This document shows, piece after piece, positions 59,715 to 64,000 of a DNA stretch of 64,000 nucleotides. A program made the position numbers and the translations under genes. The notes below the pieces were generated by a model that had not been told where the DNA came from, ran no database searches, and was given only the letters and a program-made list of their open reading frames with translations. Source of the stretch: Citrus sinensis (taxonomy: Eukaryota > Streptophyta > Magnoliopsida > Sapindales > Rutaceae); assembly GCF_022201045.2 (NCBI RefSeq), contig NC_068561.1, positions 22,822,501 to 22,886,500 on the forward strand, given 5' to 3'. The stretch's first letter is position 1. Every line of letters starts with the position of its first letter.

Positions 59715-62700
59715 TTAAGATGTACCGGTCACTCCAGGGAAAAGTTCTGCTATTTTGGTTATAACAGACATAACCTGAGAATCAAGGAATAAAATCAAAT
59801 AAAATTTTCCATCTACGGAAGATCAGATATAAACAACTGAAGTATAGAAGATTAAAAAATTTAAAACATAAACCGGAATTTAACATATAAGGTCAGTGAG
59901 AAGTGCTCAGGTGGTGATCCATAAGGCAAAGCTGGTATATTTTAAACTGGATGAGTCCAGTGCCTCATCAGAGAAAAATTAGCAAGGTAAATGGACTTCC
60001 GATAAACTAAATGACCAAAAGGGGCATTACACTATTTTCGTTTCACAAAAATTAACTTTATCATCTGCATTCTCTTGAAATTGTGTTGGAGATTTTTTTG
60101 AAATAAGCCAGAACTATCAAGCGAACTTGGACACCATCCAAAAGATAAAAAAATAAAAGTTCAGAAGAAAGGAAACTAGCTGAAAAACAAACATAGATTT
60201 CAGTGCAGGAGTCTCCCTAGTTATTTATGGGACTGTAGTCAGTCGACATACGTACGCAAGTAAAACCGCACTTCCCAGATTGCATTCAACCTTTTCATTC
60301 CAAGTGATTTGCAAAATGATTTGGCAATGCCAGGTGGCATATCATATACATAAAACGACATAATGAATTATCTCATACAAAGTCTGAAAATACCTCCTTG
60401 TCATTCTGATATTTGATGATGTTCATGGGATTTTGTGAACACTGCAAAACCATTGCAATATTAGGATTTATAACTTAAGATCCAAAATGAAAAAAGAAGA
60501 GTAAAGTTGGAACTTGGGGTAAATTGAGTACTCAAGACAACATACTTCCATAATAGCAGCTTGAACTCTTGGGCTCTGGAATCCCAAAGCGATCTCAGGA
60601 TTGGCCATCATCTTTGTGATGACTTCTTCAGGTGTAAGTCCAATCTGTTCTGTAAAATGACAAGAAAAGGGATCTCAAATCATCTATAATTCTTTGTGCT
60701 TTAAGCCTTTAACCACTTTTTACACAAAACAAAAGACATTCACATTACTTCTTAAATTCATTGAGACATAAAACCTAATGTTTTTGTTTATATTTTCAGT
60801 GTAGATATCTACGCACTTGAGTTAATCACTATCCCTCTTCTTAAAGAAGAAAATCATATTTATACATCCCCATCTTTTTCAAATGTTGCTGCACATCAAT
60901 ATGATTAAAAAGCATTAAAAACATAAAACTGATATGAACAGGTTAGAAAACAAATTAACTTGTAATGAGAAGTTTTATCAATAACCATGGAAGTAAGAAG
61001 CAAGAGATCTAAATAATGTCAAATCAATCTACAGACTGACATGAAAGCACATAAAAGGGTTAAAAATCTCAAAAATAAGAAATCCGAGTAGCCCATCGAT
61101 TTCATGAATCAAATAGCAAAGACTTATCCCAGTGATAATCTGACAAAAAGCAGCATGAGGCTAGTCAAATTTAACTTACCAAATTGTTGCTTAACCTCAG
61201 CACTGTTTAGATCAAAGTTCTTTAGGCTATCCAACACCCGGCTGTCAAATTCACCACTTTCACACATACCATCTCTGGAACAAGCATAAATTGTGGAAAT
61301 ACAATTTAGATTCACTAAGTCAGGCAATTCGAAAAAAGAATTTATCGATACATTTGCAGCCTACTTGACCGAGAGCTAAAGGGTAGGGATTGTCAGATGG
61401 ACAATATAAAATTAGACTTAATAAGAAATGCAAGTTCACACAGAGTCACTATCCAGGATTCAATATATCTACTTGGGCCAATAATTAGTATCACAAGCAC
61501 GGTGTTGGGGAAGTTGAAATATGAGCAATGGTCTGTAACTGCCATTAATAACAAGGAAAGCAAAGTTAAAAAAACATTTAGGAAAAGTACAGTGTCTGTA
61601 TATAACAGATTTAGTATTGAAGAAAAAAGACGGCGGCAGCAGCAAACAGTGAAGAAGAAGCTGAATCTGGAGGAACCAAATTCCACACAACCCCCCCCCC
61701 CCCCCCCCAAAAAAAAGAAAAAAGAAAAACAAAGGTTTCAACTTTTAATATTAGGCATTCTAAGACTCTCCATCTCCACCCACTATCGAGTTCATAGACA
61801 ATAGCTATACTAAATGCCATGAAAGTTAAGGTATATAGTGAAGTCAGGCAACATATTCATACTAAAGCTATTGGAAACTTGAAAACAGAACATTAACTGA
61901 ACATCTCTATGTTCAAGAATGCATGACCTCAGTGCTTCATAATAAAGAGGTTTATATACTGATAACTATGAGGCAAATTCTATGTTCAAAGAATGCATGA
62001 CTTCAGTGCTTCATAATAAAGAGATTTATACACTGATAACTATGAGGCAAATAATGCTCCAAAGATAATAAGAAAGCTTCCCTGAGGCAATAATCAAATC
62101 CAGGAATCGAGAAAATCAGCTTACAGCATTTCTTGTAATTGTTTACGATATTCAGGATTTTGTAGCATCACTGTTACGCAATCACAACAGCCAAAAAGGT
62201 ATACATTAAGAAAATTATACACAGTTAAAATAGAATTATACATCTGCACAAAACTCAACAAACAGATGGAGAAAAGTTATGAGCACTATGATGCCAGAAT
62301 AAGCAAAGTTATAACTTATATCTGAAGGCGGAACAAGGACTTGGAACATATTAGAAAAAAAGCAAACACATGCCATGCTGTCTATATGTCGGAAATAATA
62401 GATTATTATCAGTCCCTAAAGTCATAACTTAATTATACGATGCAAAGAGATGACCACAAATTAAATCCTCCAAAACAATTCTGTAATTGTTTCTAGGATA
62501 GAGGTAAAAAAACAAAAATACTCTGATGTACACAGTTTTCCGTCACACAAAATTTAGCAGAAGCAAACCAACATTCAACCCTCTCAGAAAAAGAGGTGTC
62601 GTGAAAGGATGACTTACATTTGAAGGAAGCAGGATTCCTCATCTCCTCAGGCAGTGATCTGCAAGAAATTGAATAGAATTAGATTATCTTGTGACAATTA

Positions 62701-63767
62701 GGAAAAAAGAGTATGGAAGATAAAGTTAGCTAAAATTGCATCCAAGTTAGGAAAAAATATTTAAACATGCATCCCATGGTGTACATAAACAGAGTTTATG
62801 AGCACAAAGTTCGGATTCAAACATATTTACTTCCTATTCCAATTCTTAACCCTGGGCCTGCAGCTCATTTTTTTGCCTTTTTCTTAATGGAAATCAGATA
62901 AATAACATTTTAATTCATATGTATGTATTTCAATCTTCAGGAAGTTTAAATTCAAATCCACATATGCAGATGAAATCAATGACCAAAATTAGAAACACAA
63001 AATATAAGAGCCAAGACCAAAACAATTGTAAAGTTAGAACACATAAAATGATAGAAGGAAGCAAAGATATATTACGGATAAACCATCTTCTGCACTTGCG
63101 GGTCTTCCATCAATTTCTCCAAAGTATCCACAGTTAGGAACCTGCCTTCTTTCTCTGTCCATTTATATAAGAACAAGCTTAAAATGTTTCATTAAATAAT
63201 ACAGAAAAAAGTACATAAAATAAAAAGTTGATGTGAGGTTGCTAAAATCTACCACCCAACTCCTATTACTCCACAAACCTGAAACTAACTCATAGTTATC
63301 TGTTAAATTGATACCAGGAAAAGCAAAACGTCACACAGAATTTATGCCTTTAATGAAGAATAATACAAAATTGCCTCTAACAGAAACTACATGCTCTCTA
63401 TCTCAGAATTTCACTAATACATAGAAGAAGGTGGCAGATTTGTATCGTGCCACAAAAAGTAAACAATGCAGTACAATGAAGGGGAGAAACAATGCTATCA
63501 TCAAATTTTACTTACTAGCAGATTGGCCCCCCAGAGGAGAACCTGCATTGTAATTGAAAGCAGCTCCATTTTGGGAATCCTTCACACAATGTTGAAATAA
63601 TTGAATCTCAACAGAATTATTTTAACCGTAACCTCCAGAACCAGCTCAGTTGCAAATACTTACTTTGGGAGGCTGAGCATCCTTTGATGAACTTGTTTCC
63701 TTCACATCTTCAAAGTTATCAAAAGAACTTTTTTGCAATGTCTCCTCAGGTGAAACGTCTACAAAAG
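59715..63767 (-). CDS. TIC40: TIC40, chloroplast inner-envelope import co-chaperone (3' part)
   Basis: Stromal-facing co-chaperone that links TIC110 and HSP93 during protein import. Only the C-terminal half lies in the window; the 5' end is beyond 64000. Nine exons on the minus strand: 63664-63767, 63516-63579, 63076-63154, 62618-62658, 62125-62170, 61180-61274, 60546-60649, 60394-60441 and 59715-59774. Visible parts in order: AFVDVSPEETLQKSSF; a Gln/Gly linker; a first STI1-like region (VDTLEKLMEDPQVQKMVYP, MLQNPEYRKQLQEML); and the C-terminal Sti1/Hop domain (LTPEEVITKMMANPEIALGF, QNPMNIIKYQNDKE), ending ITKIAELFPGVTGTS. The last exon is only 60 bases and lies behind a 619-base intron. All visible exons join in phase with no defect. 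Confidence 0.92.
61691..61708. repeat. Poly-C run of 18 bases in a TIC40 intron
   Basis: An uninterrupted C tract followed by A-rich DNA. It is the second long C run within 2.7 kb. Confidence 0.85.
61906..62052. repeat. 73-bp tandem duplication in a TIC40 intron
   Basis: Units 61906-61978 and 61979-62052 share TCTATGTTCAA, CAGTGCTTCATAATAAAGAG and CTGATAACTATGAGGCAAAT. They differ at about four positions. It lies about 70 bases downstream, in the minus sense, of the exon at 62125-62170. Confidence 0.92.
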
Positions 63768-64000
63768 CTGCAAGTAGTACTTGCATCAGCATTTCTTACA
63801 GGAAACATTATCAAAAATCATTTAAGCACACTAAAATGGCAGAATATAAAGGATTGACTGAAAAGTCAACAGTTAGCATAGAGGAATTTAACTCATGATA
63901 GACAGCAGGGGTATCTAGCATCAATCTAAACAAGGTGAAATCAAAGTTTTATACTGCAAGTTAACACAATACATCTCAAATATATGAAATACCAGAAATG
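63768..64000 (-). other. TIC40 intron running off the window
   Basis: AT-rich sequence upstream (minus sense) of the exon at 63664-63767. No further TIC40 exon was recognised before the edge. Confidence 0.6.

Noticed and set aside
1-64000. CRISPR arrays, operons, bacterial insertion sequences or organellar inserts
   Set aside because: No regular spaced repeats, no polycistronic gene layout and no organellar genes; the window is ordinary plant nuclear DNA.

Overview
This is plant nuclear DNA, almost certainly from a woody eudicot (rosid). The coding genes are split by AT-rich GT-AG introns, intergenic DNA is AT-rich, and MITEs, hAT remnants and LTR retrotransposon pieces are scattered through it. 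The overall look resembles Citrus, but that is an impression and was not tested. There is no bacterial, organellar or CRISPR-type content.

Left accessory part (1-7.5 kb): two tandem BAHD acyltransferase copies, both pseudogenes, lie in a pile of LTR retrotransposons. A Copia-type element enters from the left edge (gag plus one LTR, minus strand). A 1.36-kb solo LTR with a 5-bp target duplication splits copy 1. A 1.9-kb element with two 412-bp LTRs that read as identical, and only a gag gene between them, splits copy 2.

Central and right part (9-64 kb): nine host genes, most with complete exon models derived here. In order they are a TBL-type xylan O-acetyltransferase (+), a TMEM214 homologue (+), a GASA/snakin peptide (+), an AAF-like chloroplast protein (+), a myosin-binding MyoB protein (+), an aldose 1-epimerase (-, with a tRNA-Glu(CUC) gene in one intron on the other strand), an HMGA-type AT-hook protein (+), the nucleotide-excision-repair protein RAD4/XPC (-) and a PsbQ-like protein (+). 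The 3' half of TIC40 (-) runs off the right edge. These genes do not form one pathway. TIC40, RAD4 and a MyoB gene are also close together on Arabidopsis chromosome 5 as I remember it, so this looks like a conserved gene block.

Between the genes lie three hAT-type mini-transposons with perfect 8-bp target duplications. Two of them are 897 bp long and keep only the dimerisation-domain tail of a transposase. There are also Mutator-type MITEs with perfect 9-bp duplications (one nested in an older foldback element), a 454-bp TRIM element, possible SINEs, several two-copy tandem duplications, microsatellites and two long poly-C runs. I found no convincing new biological system. The best candidates for a second look are the young gag-only LTR element and the hAT mini-elements.
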